From Mucilaginibacter sp. (lineage in GTDB: Bacteria > Bacteroidota > Bacteroidia > Sphingobacteriales > Sphingobacteriaceae), in NCBI GenBank assembly GCA_028287895.1, contig JAQBOV010000055.1, positions 1-64,000 on the forward strand: 64,000 nt of DNA. Direction: 5' to 3'. This document shows positions 17,348 to 27,169 of this stretch, piece after piece (the first letter of the stretch is position 1; every line of letters begins with the position of its first letter). Made by a program: the position numbers and the translations under genes. Below the pieces are notes generated by a model. That model was given only the letters and a program-made list of their open reading frames with translations, did not search any database and was not told where the DNA came from.

Positions 17348-18622
17348 ATGATTAATAAACTACAAAGTAAAAATCCTTTTTTCAAGAATGTATCAACCTT
17401 GGCGCTCGGCACTATTGTAAGTCAATTTATATTATTTGCTTCATCACCACTTTTAAGCAGATTATTCACTCCTTCTAATTTTGGTGTTCTTTCTATTTTT
17501 ACAAGTGTTGGAAGCATGGCTGCAATAATTACAACTGGCAGATATGAGCTTACGATCGGACTCCCCGAAAAGGATGAAGATGGTGCAAATTTGACGACGC
17601 TGGTTATATTTTTAAGCGGTATAGTGTCTGCTTTTTACCTCTTTTTCATTTTTTTTATTAAATATATAGGTATAAATTCCCTTGAAAATGCTCAACTAAT
17701 TAATTCATCTGCCGCATATTTGATTCCCATTTTTACTTTTTTGGCAGGAATATATTCGGCTTTTCAATATTGGAATCAAAGAAAAAAAAATTATAGATTA
17801 ATTGCATGGAGTAATGCGGCACAAGTTTTAGGAGCCACATTATTTAATATAATTTTCGGGTTAATTGGCTTTAAAGCATTTGGATTAATTTGGGGTGCGC
17901 TAATTGGCCTGTTTTGTGCCTGTATTGCGCTTCTTTTTACATTTTACAATTCCGGGTATTTTAAAAAGATCAGTTTCAGTGAATTTAAATTAAATGCGCG
18001 ACGATATATTGCCTTTCCGAAGTATATGATCATTTCCGATTTTTCAGTTACAACTTCCCAGCAAATAGTTCCAATAATATTTTCCATAATATTTAATGTT
18101 AGTATAGTTGGCTTTTTTTCTATGGCTAACCGTATGTTAAGAATTCCATCAATTGTATTAACGTCGTCAATCGGTAATGTATTCAGAAACGAGGCAATCG
18201 ATACAATAAGGAAAAGCGGGAATTGCCAACATTTGTACCTGTCCACATTAAAAAAGCTTGTAATTTTATCAGTTCCAATTTACATGGTAATATTTATTGC
18301 TGCCCCACGGCTATTCGAAATATTCTTTGGTAAAAATTGGGTTCAAGCTGGGGACTTTGCCCAGATTATTTGCATAATGCTTGTATTTGATTTTATCGCT
18401 TTTCCGCTTAACGGCTTGTTTTATGTACTGAATAAGCAAAAGACATATATGAGTTTGCAATTTTTAAACGGCATTATGGGAATTGTAATTATATTTCTAG
18501 CAAACATTTTTTTTGGAGGGCCCTTTTATTCTATATTGTTTTTTGCATTAAATAGTGTGGTCTTTAGTTTACTTTCAATTTATATGACTTATAATTTTTC
18601 GAAGCATACTTACATAATTTAA
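17348..18622 (+). CDS. Wzx-type polysaccharide flippase
   Basis: A 424-residue integral membrane protein of the MOP superfamily, predicted to flip undecaprenyl-linked repeat units to the periplasm. It has about 12 hydrophobic helices. The start (FFKNVSTLALGTIVSQFILFASSPLLSRLFTPSNFGVLSIF) is the typical opening of O-antigen and capsule flippases, and FFSMANRMLRIPSIVLTSSIGNVF in the middle is a family signature. It lies directly before the polymerase (6-nt gap). The coding DNA is markedly A/T rich, as in the rest of the core. Confidence 0.88.
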   Translation: MINKLQSKNPFFKNVSTLALGTIVSQFILFASSPLLSRLFTPSNFGVLSIFTSVGSMAAIITTGRYELTIGLPEKDEDGANLTTLVIFLSGIVSAFYLFFIFFIKYIGINSLENAQLINSSAAYLIPIFTFLAGIYSAFQYWNQRKKNYRLIAWSNAAQVLGATLFNIIFGLIGFKAFGLIWGALIGLFCACIALLFTFYNSGYFKKISFSEFKLNARRYIAFPKYMIISDFSVTTSQQIVPIIFSIIFNVSIVGFFSMANRMLRIPSIVLTSSIGNVFRNEAIDTIRKSGNCQHLYLSTLKKLVILSVPIYMVIFIAAPRLFEIFFGKNWVQAGDFAQIICIMLVFDFIAFPLNGLFYVLNKQKTYMSLQFLNGIMGIVIIFLANIFFGGPFYSILFFALNSVVFSLLSIYMTYNFSKHTYII

Positions 18623-18628
18623 CGTATC

Positions 18629-19903
18629 GTGATTTATTTCGTTTTATACGGTATTTTATTGTTTATAGTGCTCGTCGCTTACTTAAAGATAGGTGTAAAG
18701 TTATCTTTATTTAATATTTTCTTTGGTCTGTTTTTTTTATTTTATGGCCCGGCTTTTTTTATTTATAATAATGATAGAAATTTATTTGAAGCAGATTATG
18801 CTATAAAATCTGTAATTCTCTTATCTTTCTTTGTAGTTTCCTATTTTTTAGGAAGATATCTTTTTATAGCACGTCGAAATGGTAATCTTCTAAAAAGAAC
18901 AAATTATAATAATTGGCTCAAAGCACATAACGACCATTTTAAATTAAGAACCAGTTTATTGAGAGTTGCAATTGTAATTATTGTTGCGGTCATTATCACA
19001 GGACTTTTTTTTTATGGCGGCATTAATTCACTCGCAACAGTAGTAAGTACTCCTTTTGCTGATGAGGATCTTATAAATGATTTAAGACAAAATGCTGGTG
19101 TAACAGGCTGGATAGGACCTGTCTTTACCTATCTTATGGCCGGTATTGCTAGAATAATAGCTTTTGTTTTTATAGGCTGGGCATTTGAAAAGAAAGCATT
19201 TATTTTAAAAATGCTTTCTTTAATATTCGCCCTATTTGTAACTATTGCTTACCTGGCAAACCTTTCTAAGTCGGGCTTTATAGTTTATTTAGGGCAGTTG
19301 ATTTTTTTCCTACTGTTACTTTTTAATATAAGAATAAACTATAAAAAAATAATTTTAATAATTATAATGATCATACCAGTGTTCATTATAATTTATCTAT
19401 TTGCTACAAGCGCCAGAAATACTTCTGTAGCTTTGCAACTGATAGCTTATAGGGTTTTTGAGGAGCCAATACGTGTTTTAGAGCTATATCCGTACTTTTA
19501 TCCTGATATTTATCCTCATACTTACGGGATGAATGTCAGAATTATCCATGAGCTATTTTCCGATGCAAAGTTTGTTCCAGCACAGGTAGTGGTTTCAGGT
19601 GGACAATTTGAAAATGTCACTTTCAATGCTATTTTTATTGCTGATGCTTATGTCGATTTTTCTTATTTTGGCGTGATAATTCAGTCAGTTTTTGTTGGTT
19701 ATTATTTATCATATTTGGATATTTTAATCTTCCGAAAAAATAATTATATGCGAAAGGCTTTGTTTGCCTCTTTATTAATTGGTGTATTTTCTCTTATTAA
19801 TGCCGGAATAATTGTTTCATTTTTTGCATTTGGGCTTTTCACACTACCTGTTATTTCTTATTTTTTAACTAAAAAAAGATCTAATCACAATTTAATGCTG
19901 TAA
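18629..19903 (+). CDS. Wzy-type oligosaccharide repeat-unit polymerase
   Basis: A 424-residue, very hydrophobic protein with about 10-12 predicted membrane helices and one larger periplasmic loop (FEEPIRVLELYPYFYPDIYPHTYGMN, about residues 280-330), the usual architecture of Wzy polymerases. The start codon is GTG, 6 nt after the flippase stop; no nearer ATG would keep the first membrane helix. Wzy sequences diverge fast, so the call rests on topology, size and position after the flippase. It would join repeat units in the periplasm. Confidence 0.78.
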   Translation: MIYFVLYGILLFIVLVAYLKIGVKLSLFNIFFGLFFLFYGPAFFIYNNDRNLFEADYAIKSVILLSFFVVSYFLGRYLFIARRNGNLLKRTNYNNWLKAHNDHFKLRTSLLRVAIVIIVAVIITGLFFYGGINSLATVVSTPFADEDLINDLRQNAGVTGWIGPVFTYLMAGIARIIAFVFIGWAFEKKAFILKMLSLIFALFVTIAYLANLSKSGFIVYLGQLIFFLLLLFNIRINYKKIILIIIMIIPVFIIIYLFATSARNTSVALQLIAYRVFEEPIRVLELYPYFYPDIYPHTYGMNVRIIHELFSDAKFVPAQVVVSGGQFENVTFNAIFIADAYVDFSYFGVIIQSVFVGYYLSYLDILIFRKNNYMRKALFASLLIGVFSLINAGIIVSFFAFGLFTLPVISYFLTKKRSNHNLML

Positions 19904-19975
19904 TAAAAAAATCACAAACCTTTCGATACTTTTGGAGCAATTATATAAACTAATAAACAAATCTTATCATAATTT

Positions 19976-21784
19976 ATGTGTGGCATAGCAGGCATTATTG
20001 ATCAACCCGGGCAGATTATAACAGATTTTGAATTAAAGAAAATGACCGATGCTGTTGCACATAGGGGGCCTGATGGCGAAGGATTTTATGTTGATAAAAA
20101 CTTAGGTTTTGGCCATAGGCGTCTCTCCATAATTGACCTTTCACAAGCGGGTGATCAGCCAATGAAACTGGATGAGGATTATGTGATTACTTTTAATGGG
20201 GAAATTTATAATTATATTGAGTTAAAGGATGAGTTAAAAAAACTTGGACATCAATTTAATACCCAAACCGACACTGAAGTTATTTTAGTTGCATATAGAG
20301 AGTGGGGCACCGCTTGTGTTGAAAAATTTAACGGCATGTGGGCTTTTGCTATTCATGATATTAAAAATGACATTGTTTTTTGCTCGAGGGACAGATTTGG
20401 CGTTAAGCCATTTTATTACACCTTAATAAACGGAAAATTTTTTTTCGGGTCCGAGATAAAGCAATTAATTCATTTACAATCAAATTGGTTTGTAAATAAA
20501 AGGGTATTGATGGATTTTTTAGTTTTCAGCCTTGTTGACCATACGGATCAAACGTTTTTTGAAGGGATCAATGTATTATTGGGTTCACATAATTTAATTT
20601 ATAGTTTAAAATCAAACACATTTTCTATTAATAAATATTATTCAATCACTAAACATCAAAAAATCAATAATCTAAGCGACATAGATTCGATCAAAGTTTT
20701 TAAAGCGGGAATTGAACAGGCCGTTAAATTTCGGTTGAGATCTGATGTAAAAGTGGGTACGTGCCTCAGCGGGGGACTTGACAGCTCTTACATAGCTTCC
20801 TTAGCCAGTGATTTATATAACCATAAAGACGAACAGTTTTCAGCCATTACAGCCCAATCGCTTCTTAAGGAAGAAGATGAATCAAATTACGCAAGTAAAG
20901 TAGTTGAAAGCTGCGGATTAAATTGGCTTGTGACCAAACCTACTACTGAAGATTTTCTGGCTTCATTGGACGAGGTAATTTACAACCAGGAAGAGCCTTT
21001 CTTAGGAATGGCAATTTATATGCAGCATTTTGTAATGAAAAAAGCAAAGGACGCCGGCATTGTGGTATTGTTGGATGGACAGGGGGCTGATGAAATATTA
21101 CTTGGATATTCCAGGTATATTGCCGCTTATTTTAAATCCTTACCCTTTACAAACCTGATTAATAATATAATAAAAGCTAAGGATCATTTTGGGATTTCGG
21201 CATTAACCTTATTAAAATATTATTTATATTTTACTTCATATAGTATACGGGGCAAAAGGAATATGTGGAGATTCAGACATATTAAAACCCAATACATTAA
21301 ATATTTGGGGATCGATACGGTAAAAAAAATAACCGCGGGATATAAAGATATTGATAAACTACAGCAATTAGAAATTTTTAGTACTCAATTGCCATCGTTG
21401 CTTCGTTATGAAGATAAAAACTCGATGGCTAGCTCTATTGAAGCCAGGCTGCCGTTTTTAGACTGGAATTTTGTTGAATTGGCATTATCAATAAATAATA
21501 GTTTTAAAATTAGAAACGGATGGTCAAAATTTATTTTAAGGAGGGCCATGCAAGGTGGTACATTACCAGATGAAATTACTTGGCGGAAAAAGAAATTGGG
21601 GTTTAACGCACCCACTTCAATTTGGTTTGAAGGATTTACTGATGTAAATTCCATAATAAATAAGTCTGTTATTCTCAATAAAATTTATGATGGTAAAATT
21701 CCTAATTATACTAATGAGCAAATAAAATGGCGTTTATTGAATATTGCAAAATGGGAAAAGATATATAATATCAAGATAAATTAG
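19976..21784 (+). CDS. asnB: Asparagine-synthase-type amidotransferase (glutamine-hydrolysing)
   Basis: A 602-residue class II amidotransferase. The N-terminal glutaminase begins MCGIAGII with the nucleophile Cys exposed after Met removal, followed by VAHRGPDGEGFY and FNGEIYNYIEL. The synthetase domain has the ATP PP-loop LSGGLDSSYIASLA near residue 265, with DGQGADEILLGYSRY and SSIEARLPFLDWNFVELAL. Stand-alone AsnB makes asparagine, but homologues inside polysaccharide loci (Francisella WbtH, Pseudomonas WbpS) amidate uronic acids. The dehydrogenase upstream would supply such a uronic acid, so a glycan role is the better inference here. Length and motifs suggest an active enzyme. Confidence 0.88.
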   Translation: MCGIAGIIDQPGQIITDFELKKMTDAVAHRGPDGEGFYVDKNLGFGHRRLSIIDLSQAGDQPMKLDEDYVITFNGEIYNYIELKDELKKLGHQFNTQTDTEVILVAYREWGTACVEKFNGMWAFAIHDIKNDIVFCSRDRFGVKPFYYTLINGKFFFGSEIKQLIHLQSNWFVNKRVLMDFLVFSLVDHTDQTFFEGINVLLGSHNLIYSLKSNTFSINKYYSITKHQKINNLSDIDSIKVFKAGIEQAVKFRLRSDVKVGTCLSGGLDSSYIASLASDLYNHKDEQFSAITAQSLLKEEDESNYASKVVESCGLNWLVTKPTTEDFLASLDEVIYNQEEPFLGMAIYMQHFVMKKAKDAGIVVLLDGQGADEILLGYSRYIAAYFKSLPFTNLINNIIKAKDHFGISALTLLKYYLYFTSYSIRGKRNMWRFRHIKTQYIKYLGIDTVKKITAGYKDIDKLQQLEIFSTQLPSLLRYEDKNSMASSIEARLPFLDWNFVELALSINNSFKIRNGWSKFILRRAMQGGTLPDEITWRKKKLGFNAPTSIWFEGFTDVNSIINKSVILNKIYDGKIPNYTNEQIKWRLLNIAKWEKIYNIKIN

Positions 21785-21890
21785 AAGAAAAATTTAAGTT
21801 AGCTAGTGAAGAAGCACGTTAAATGATAAGTGTCAAATGAATTTAGAAAGTGAAGTGATAACAAAATGCAATTTATTAAAATAAATGACA

Positions 21891-21898
21891 TAGTTTTG
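21891..21898 (+). promoter_or_regulatory. Possible internal promoter (TAGTTTTG)
   Basis: TAGTTTTG matches TAnnTTTG and sits 29 nt upstream of the ATG at 21928. No good -33 element is seen. If real, it starts a transcript near 21905, which excludes nothing but agrees with the ATG start for the acyltransferase. Confidence 0.3.
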
Positions 21899-21927
21899 TT
21901 AAACTATATGTTGAAACATTGAGTGGA

Positions 21928-22629
21928 ATGCGATTTTTTAAACCTATAGCTAATGTTTTTTTTATTCTGTTATTAAAAATAATGACTCCTATCAAAGTAG
22001 ACTTTGGAGCTAAAATAGCAGACGATTTCTTTTTTTTCTGTATGAAGAAAAGATTAACCAGGGTGAATCTTAGGAATGTCATTTTAGGGCGAGGTGTTAA
22101 AATTTCTGAGGGAGTTTCTTTTTTTAATAGTCCTGAAATATTTGGTAAAGTGAATATTGGTAGATATACCAGTATAAGTGGTCCGTCTACAAGGGTCTCA
22201 AGTCGCATAAATGCCATAACAATTGGATCTTTCTGTTCAATTGCATCAGGCGTAGTAATTCAAGAATATTATCATAATATACAGCGGGCTACTTCATATA
22301 ATATTTTAAGCAATATTTTTAGTAACAAATTTACACCAGTACAGGAGATTTCAAAAGGTCCTGTTGTTATTGAAGATGATGTGTGGATTGGGTCAAATGC
22401 CGTAATTCTTTCAGGTATTAAAATTGGAAGGGGGGCGGTGATTGGGGCCGGGGCAATAGTTACTAAAAATGTGGATGCTTATACAATTGTAGCCGGGAAT
22501 CCTGCAAGACTTATTAGAAGAAGATTTTCTGATGCAACAATTGAATTATTAGAAAATTCACTTTGGTGGGAGTGGGATCGGGATAAAATAATTCAAGAAA
22601 AAGAATTTTTTTCGAAAGAATACATTTAA
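21928..22629 (+). CDS. Hexapeptide-repeat acyltransferase (CatB/LbH type)
   Basis: A left-handed beta-helix O- or N-acyltransferase, likely to add acetyl or another acyl group to a sugar. Hexapeptide turns run through VNIGRYTSISGPSTRV, AITIGSFCSIASGVVI and VVIEDDVWIGSNAVILSGIKIGRGAVIGAGAIVTKNVDAYTIVAGNPARLIRRRF, the last being a strong xenobiotic acyltransferase signature with the closing NPA. The N-terminus is hydrophobic. I chose the ATG (MRFFKPIAN) over the track's TTG nine nt upstream. 234 codons. It lies in the AT-rich core of the locus. Confidence 0.85.
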   Translation: MRFFKPIANVFFILLLKIMTPIKVDFGAKIADDFFFFCMKKRLTRVNLRNVILGRGVKISEGVSFFNSPEIFGKVNIGRYTSISGPSTRVSSRINAITIGSFCSIASGVVIQEYYHNIQRATSYNILSNIFSNKFTPVQEISKGPVVIEDDVWIGSNAVILSGIKIGRGAVIGAGAIVTKNVDAYTIVAGNPARLIRRRFSDATIELLENSLWWEWDRDKIIQEKEFFSKEYI

Positions 22630-22754
22630 ATAAAGGTTGTCAAATTTTATATTTTTCAATTTAATATATATATTAAAAATACATAATGCCAACATTTCGT
22701 TGTTTAATTTTCAAAAAGTGAAGATATAATTGTACATAAAAAACAGTTTATTAC

Positions 22755-23693
22755 ATGGATTTAGTCCCCATTATTTTATTTGCGTATAACCGCCCTCATT
22801 ATTTATTAAAAACATTACAATCATTACAGAGAAATGCTGAAGCAAAAGATAGCATATTATTTATTTATTGTGATGGACCCAAATCAGATGCAAATGATAG
22901 CACGTTAAAGCAAATAACGCAGGTACATCATATTGCACGCAGGGAAAAATGGTGTGGAACAGTTAATGTAATAATTTCCTCAAAAAACAAAGGATTAGCC
23001 ACTTCTATTATTGAAGGGGTTACAGAAATAGTTAATAAGTATGGTAAAACCATTGTGTTAGAGGATGACCTGATAGTTTCTCAATATTTTTTAAAATACA
23101 TGAACTATGCTTTAGATAAGTATGTGCATTGTGATAAGGTAGCTTCAGTTACCGGTTATAATTTCCCTATTAATTTACCAAAAGGTACTGACTTTAAAGA
23201 GACTTTTTTTTTAAAAGCAATTAGCACTCTTGGTTGGGGTGTATGGAAAAGGTCATGGGATATTTTTAATAATGATGCAGCTTTCTTATTAAATGAAGTT
23301 AGATCAAGAGAATTAAATGAGGAATTTAATTTTGGAAATACTTATCCATATGTGAGGATGATGAAGAATGTAATCAGAGGGAAGGTTAGTTCTTGGGGCG
23401 TCCGATGGTATGCAAGTGTTTTCTTAAGTGATATGTTAACTCTTTTCCCATCCTATTCCCTTGTTAATCATATCGGCAATGAAGGCACTAATGTAAAAGC
23501 TGATAGTACAGTTTTTTTTGGTAACAGTGTTTATAATGAGCCAATAATTGATTTCGAAGATAGAATAATTGAAAATAAAAATTACCGTAATTTACTTTCT
23601 TCACATTTTGATAAACATAATCGACGTAAGTTAAATTTAAGAAATATAAGATATTATTACTTACGAAGTTTGGCTTTTTTTAAAAATATTTAG
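22755..23693 (+). CDS. Glycosyltransferase, GT-A fold (family 2-like)
   Basis: A 312-residue protein starting LVPIILFAYNRPHYLLKTLQSL, the opening of GT-A glycosyltransferases. The sugar-nucleotide and metal motif is TIVLEDDLIVSQYFLKYMNYAL (EDD at about residues 98-100), and STLGWGVWKRSWDIF follows, a pattern seen in capsule and O-antigen enzymes of this type. No membrane helix is seen, so it should act at the inner face of the membrane. It is one of three transferases in the locus. Donor and linkage cannot be told. Confidence 0.82.
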   Translation: MDLVPIILFAYNRPHYLLKTLQSLQRNAEAKDSILFIYCDGPKSDANDSTLKQITQVHHIARREKWCGTVNVIISSKNKGLATSIIEGVTEIVNKYGKTIVLEDDLIVSQYFLKYMNYALDKYVHCDKVASVTGYNFPINLPKGTDFKETFFLKAISTLGWGVWKRSWDIFNNDAAFLLNEVRSRELNEEFNFGNTYPYVRMMKNVIRGKVSSWGVRWYASVFLSDMLTLFPSYSLVNHIGNEGTNVKADSTVFFGNSVYNEPIIDFEDRIIENKNYRNLLSSHFDKHNRRKLNLRNIRYYYLRSLAFFKNI

Positions 23694-24151
23694 AAATAGT
23701 AACAACCTGAAATTAACACAGAAAAATATACCATTATAAGCACTATAACAGGAGGAAATTGAACTTTAGGAATTTAATTTAGGCTGTTTTTAAAATTAGA
23801 ATGAAATATAAATTTTAAACACCTAATTGCTTTCAGAGTTACAAATAACATCCTTATATAGTAGCATTATCGAACATGTTCATTAGCAATTATAGCAAAA
23901 GAGATAAAATTGATCGCCTGACCTACCTATATTATAGGTGATTGTCATGCTAGTACCAGGTAAAACGCTTGTATAAAACAGCGCAAATTTAGATTGCAAA
24001 ATATTTGAGAACATAAATACACTTGAGCCCTTTAAGGCATAATTTGAAAAATAGTTATGTACTATAACTTACTAATATTTTTTATTCCTCACTTTAGAGG
24101 ATGTCAGTTATATTATTATCAAGAACTTTCATTTTTATTAATAATTGTATA
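23694..24151. other. Non-coding A/T-rich gap inside the polysaccharide locus
   Basis: About 458 nt with no open frame of note on either strand, unusually long for this otherwise packed locus. It contains two perfect palindromes, GAACATGTTC at 23872-23881 and ACCTATA-T-TATAGGT at 23925-23939, and no T-run terminator or clear TAnnTTTG element. It could be a deleted gene, a site of past recombination or a regulatory region. Confidence 0.5.
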
Positions 24152-25018
24152 ATGAATAAAATAAATTATTTAAACGTTGGGTGCGGAAATAAATTTCATA
24201 AAGACTGGGTAAATATTGACATGTCTTCTAATAGTCAGTATGTTATTGCTGTCAATTTATTAAATGGCATTCCTTTCGATGATAATTCCTTTGATGTTGT
24301 ATATCATTCGCAGGTTTTGGAACATATTCCCAAAAATGAAGCTAGAGATTTTATTAAGGAATGTTATAGAATTCTTAAACCTGGTGGAATTGTACGTGTT
24401 GTAGTTCCTGATTTGGAAAACATAACCAGAGAGTATTTAAGATTGTTAGACGCTAATTGGCAAGGATCAAGTAAAGAAGAAGAGGCCAATTACGAATGGA
24501 TAGTCCTTGAAATGTATGATCAAACTGTACGTAATAAAAAGGGAGGCTTGATGTATGAATATTTAAAACAAAAAGAAATAGTAAATGAAGCATATATTCT
24601 GAAAAGGGTCGGTTTTATTGGTGAAGGCATCACGAGCTTTACTAAAATGGGTGCTATGGAAAAAGTCAATGTGATTTTTTCGAAAATTTCGTCCAGGGTA
24701 CGATCCACTTCATTTATAGGCGATACAATAAAGAGACTCAAATTGAAAGCAAAGAAGGTTTTTTTATCAAATAATGATAAACTCTTTATTAAAATCGGGG
24801 AGTTTAGGCTTGCGGGAGAAGTTCATTATTGGATGTATGATAAATATTCTTTAAAAAGATTATTACTATCCTGTGGATTTGATGACATTGAGCTAATGAG
24901 CCCGTCCAAAAGTAAAATACATGATTGGGATAAATATGAGTTGGATATAAAAAACGGTTTAGCTCATGATCCTACCTCTTTATTTATGGAGGCGGTAAAA
25001 CCTCCAATTAGGAATTAA
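24152..25018 (+). CDS. Class I SAM-dependent methyltransferase
   Basis: A 288-residue protein from the chosen ATG; the track start adds 17 hydrophobic residues before MNKINYLNVGCG. Motif I is LNVGCGNKFHKDWVNIDMS, motif II is FDVVYHSQVLEHIP, and ECYRILKPGGIVRVVVPDLENI follows, the methyltransferase-11 pattern. The last ~100 residues (GEVHYWMYDKYSLKRLLLSCGFDDIELM) are also family-like. In a polysaccharide locus it probably methylates a sugar hydroxyl, but a few such proteins act on other substrates. The next gene is a second methyltransferase of another family. Confidence 0.83.
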   Translation: MNKINYLNVGCGNKFHKDWVNIDMSSNSQYVIAVNLLNGIPFDDNSFDVVYHSQVLEHIPKNEARDFIKECYRILKPGGIVRVVVPDLENITREYLRLLDANWQGSSKEEEANYEWIVLEMYDQTVRNKKGGLMYEYLKQKEIVNEAYILKRVGFIGEGITSFTKMGAMEKVNVIFSKISSRVRSTSFIGDTIKRLKLKAKKVFLSNNDKLFIKIGEFRLAGEVHYWMYDKYSLKRLLLSCGFDDIELMSPSKSKIHDWDKYELDIKNGLAHDPTSLFMEAVKPPIRN

Positions 25019-25062
25019 TTGTAGATTTGGGGTGACAATGGATTAAAAAGGTAAATAAAAAT

Positions 25063-25803
25063 ATGACAAAAAAATACCACATCAAACTGATTTTAAGGGT
25101 CAAGGCTAAAGTTAAGAAGCTCATTTTAATACTAACGGGGAGAGTTAAACACTTAAAAAAGGGCATTAAGCTTAAAAATGTGTGGTATGGGAATCAGTAC
25201 GGCGGTTTTTATGTTTACCCGGATTTACTCAATGAAAATTCTATCATCTATTCCTTCGGAATTGGCCAGGATATTTCGTTTGATACTGCAATTATTAAAA
25301 ATCATAATTGTCAAGTTTTCGGATTTGATCCTACTCCGAAATCGATAAATTGGATTAAAAGCCAAAACGCGTCGACAAAGTTTACTTTTCTTGATTTAGG
25401 AATAAGTGATCGAAGTGGGTTATTTGATTTTTTTTTGCCTAAAAATTCCGATCATGTGTCAGGTAGCATTACAGTGCAGGATAACATAAATGTTAATGAA
25501 AAAATAACTGTCAAAATGAAATGTATTAGTGATATTATGCGTCAGTTAGAACATACACATATAGATATATTAAAAATGGATATTGAAGGTGCGGAATATG
25601 CAGTTATTGAAAATATTTTGGATTCAAATGTATCCATAGATCAAATTTTAGTTGAATTTCATGACAGGTTTGTTGAAAATGGGACGTTTAAAACTCAACA
25701 AATTATTAAACACTTAAATGATAAAGGGTACGAAATATTTGCCATTTCTGATTCTTTTGAGGAAATATCTTTTATAAATGGAAACAAGATAATTGCTGGC
25801 TAA
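25063..25803 (+). CDS. FkbM-family methyltransferase
   Basis: A 246-residue methyltransferase of the FkbM family, which O-methylates sugars and polyketides. The AdoMet site is IIYSFGIGQDISFDTAII at about residues 62-80, followed by VFGFDPTPKSINW. The family hallmark HIDILKMDIEGAEYAVIENIL lies near residue 170. The basic N-terminus (KKYHIKLILRVKAKVKKL) may touch the membrane. Two methyltransferases in tandem suggest that the repeat unit carries one or two O-methyl groups or a methyl cap. Confidence 0.88.
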   Translation: MTKKYHIKLILRVKAKVKKLILILTGRVKHLKKGIKLKNVWYGNQYGGFYVYPDLLNENSIIYSFGIGQDISFDTAIIKNHNCQVFGFDPTPKSINWIKSQNASTKFTFLDLGISDRSGLFDFFLPKNSDHVSGSITVQDNINVNEKITVKMKCISDIMRQLEHTHIDILKMDIEGAEYAVIENILDSNVSIDQILVEFHDRFVENGTFKTQQIIKHLNDKGYEIFAISDSFEEISFINGNKIIAG

Positions 25804-25989
25804 CCTGGTATCGAAAGATTATGAAGGATATACAATTTCAATCTGTGCAGGTTTTTTTAAATAATAATGAAATTTGCAATAATATAATAATCCCTTTCTC
25901 AAAATTGCTCCTTTTTAAATAGACTTAAATCATCCAAAATGCCTTGGTCTAACATGTTAGGTTATTCATGGATCTCAAATAATGATAAT

Positions 25990-27084
25990 ATGAATGCTAA
26001 GCAAAATATTTTGATGTACGGGCCTTTATCTCCACCAATACATGGCCAGTCTCTTTCTTTTACTCTTATAAGTGAACAATTTTTATGTAATAAGAAATAT
26101 ATTGTTAATACAAATTACACAAATAGAAATATACTTGGGAAGATATCCACAACATTAGCCGTAATAATAAAGTGTTTATATTTTTTTAGTACTAAAAAAA
26201 TAGATTTGGTTTTTTTTTCCTGTAGTCGTTCTGTCGGAGGATCTATAAAAGATATTTGTTTAATTAATATCGCCTCTTTTTTTAAAATAAAAATGATTAA
26301 TCATGTTCATGGCGCTGATTTTGAAAAACTTATAATTGGTCAACCTTGCTTTTTTAAAAGATTGATTGAATTTAGTTATGATAAAGTACATACTACAATA
26401 GTTTTAGTTGATCGGATGAAAGAACCTTTTATGAAATTTAAATCTATGCGAATAAGAGTTTTACCGAATTTTTATGACCCTGTTTTGGATGAGTTTGATG
26501 ATAATAGTCACTTTAAAAATCAAACCTATTTTGAAGTATTGTATTTGTCTAATATTATGAGGACAAAAGGAGTTATTGACTTAATTGATGCTTTCCTTTT
26601 TTTATCCGAAAAAAAGCACAACATAAGACTGAATATTGCCGGTGAGTTTATTGGTGATGATGAAAGTAGTGCTGAAGATATAAAAAATATTTTTTTCGAA
26701 AAAATTAAAGGCACAAACAAGATAGTTTATCATGGAATACTAAGGGGGGAAAATAAAAGTAAATTACTCTATAGCAGCGATGTTTTTGTACTGCCATCGT
26801 ACTATGTAAGTGAGGCATTCCCACTCTCCATTGTAGAGGCAATGCGTGCCGGATGTGCAATAATTACAACCAGGCATAATTATTTAGGAGATATTGTTAA
26901 ACCCGAGAATGGAATTTTAATTGACACCCATAATGTAGGTCAATTGGTTGAAGCACTTCGATATTTAATAACTAACCCAATATTACTTGAGAAAATTAAA
27001 AATCACAATATTCAGGTAGCCAGAAATAAATATTCATTAGCTTCAAGTTTACAGTCATTAAAATTAATTTTCAATGAACAATAA
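25990..27084 (+). CDS. Glycosyltransferase family 4
   Basis: A 364-residue GT-B enzyme. I chose ATG 25990 because ILMYGPLSPPIHGQSLSF, the typical acceptor-side opening, follows it at once; the track start lies 17 codons upstream. The donor-binding domain has VLYLSNIMRTKGVIDLIDAF, LLYSSDVFVLPSYYVSEAFPLSIVEAMRAGCAIITT, with the E-x7-E pair at SEAFPLSIVEA. It is the last plus-strand gene before the beta-helix gene, which faces it. Donor and acceptor are unknown. Confidence 0.87.
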   Translation: MNAKQNILMYGPLSPPIHGQSLSFTLISEQFLCNKKYIVNTNYTNRNILGKISTTLAVIIKCLYFFSTKKIDLVFFSCSRSVGGSIKDICLINIASFFKIKMINHVHGADFEKLIIGQPCFFKRLIEFSYDKVHTTIVLVDRMKEPFMKFKSMRIRVLPNFYDPVLDEFDDNSHFKNQTYFEVLYLSNIMRTKGVIDLIDAFLFLSEKKHNIRLNIAGEFIGDDESSAEDIKNIFFEKIKGTNKIVYHGILRGENKSKLLYSSDVFVLPSYYVSEAFPLSIVEAMRAGCAIITTRHNYLGDIVKPENGILIDTHNVGQLVEALRYLITNPILLEKIKNHNIQVARNKYSLASSLQSLKLIFNEQ

Positions 27085-27169
27085 AGTGATCGTGAAACTA
27101 TGGTAATAGTTGATCAACAAGGGGCTGAAAATAAACTGTGTCACAACCCCACATTAACAATTAATTTTT

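Noticed and set aside
19976-21784. Asparagine synthetase for amino-acid supply
   Set aside because: Not excluded, but its position between the polymerase and acyltransferase genes makes a glycan amidation role more likely; kept with asnB as the family symbol.
27085-27169. Terminator between the GT4 gene and the convergent beta-helix gene
   Set aside because: Only a 4-bp GGGG/CCCC pair with a long loop and no T run directly behind was found.
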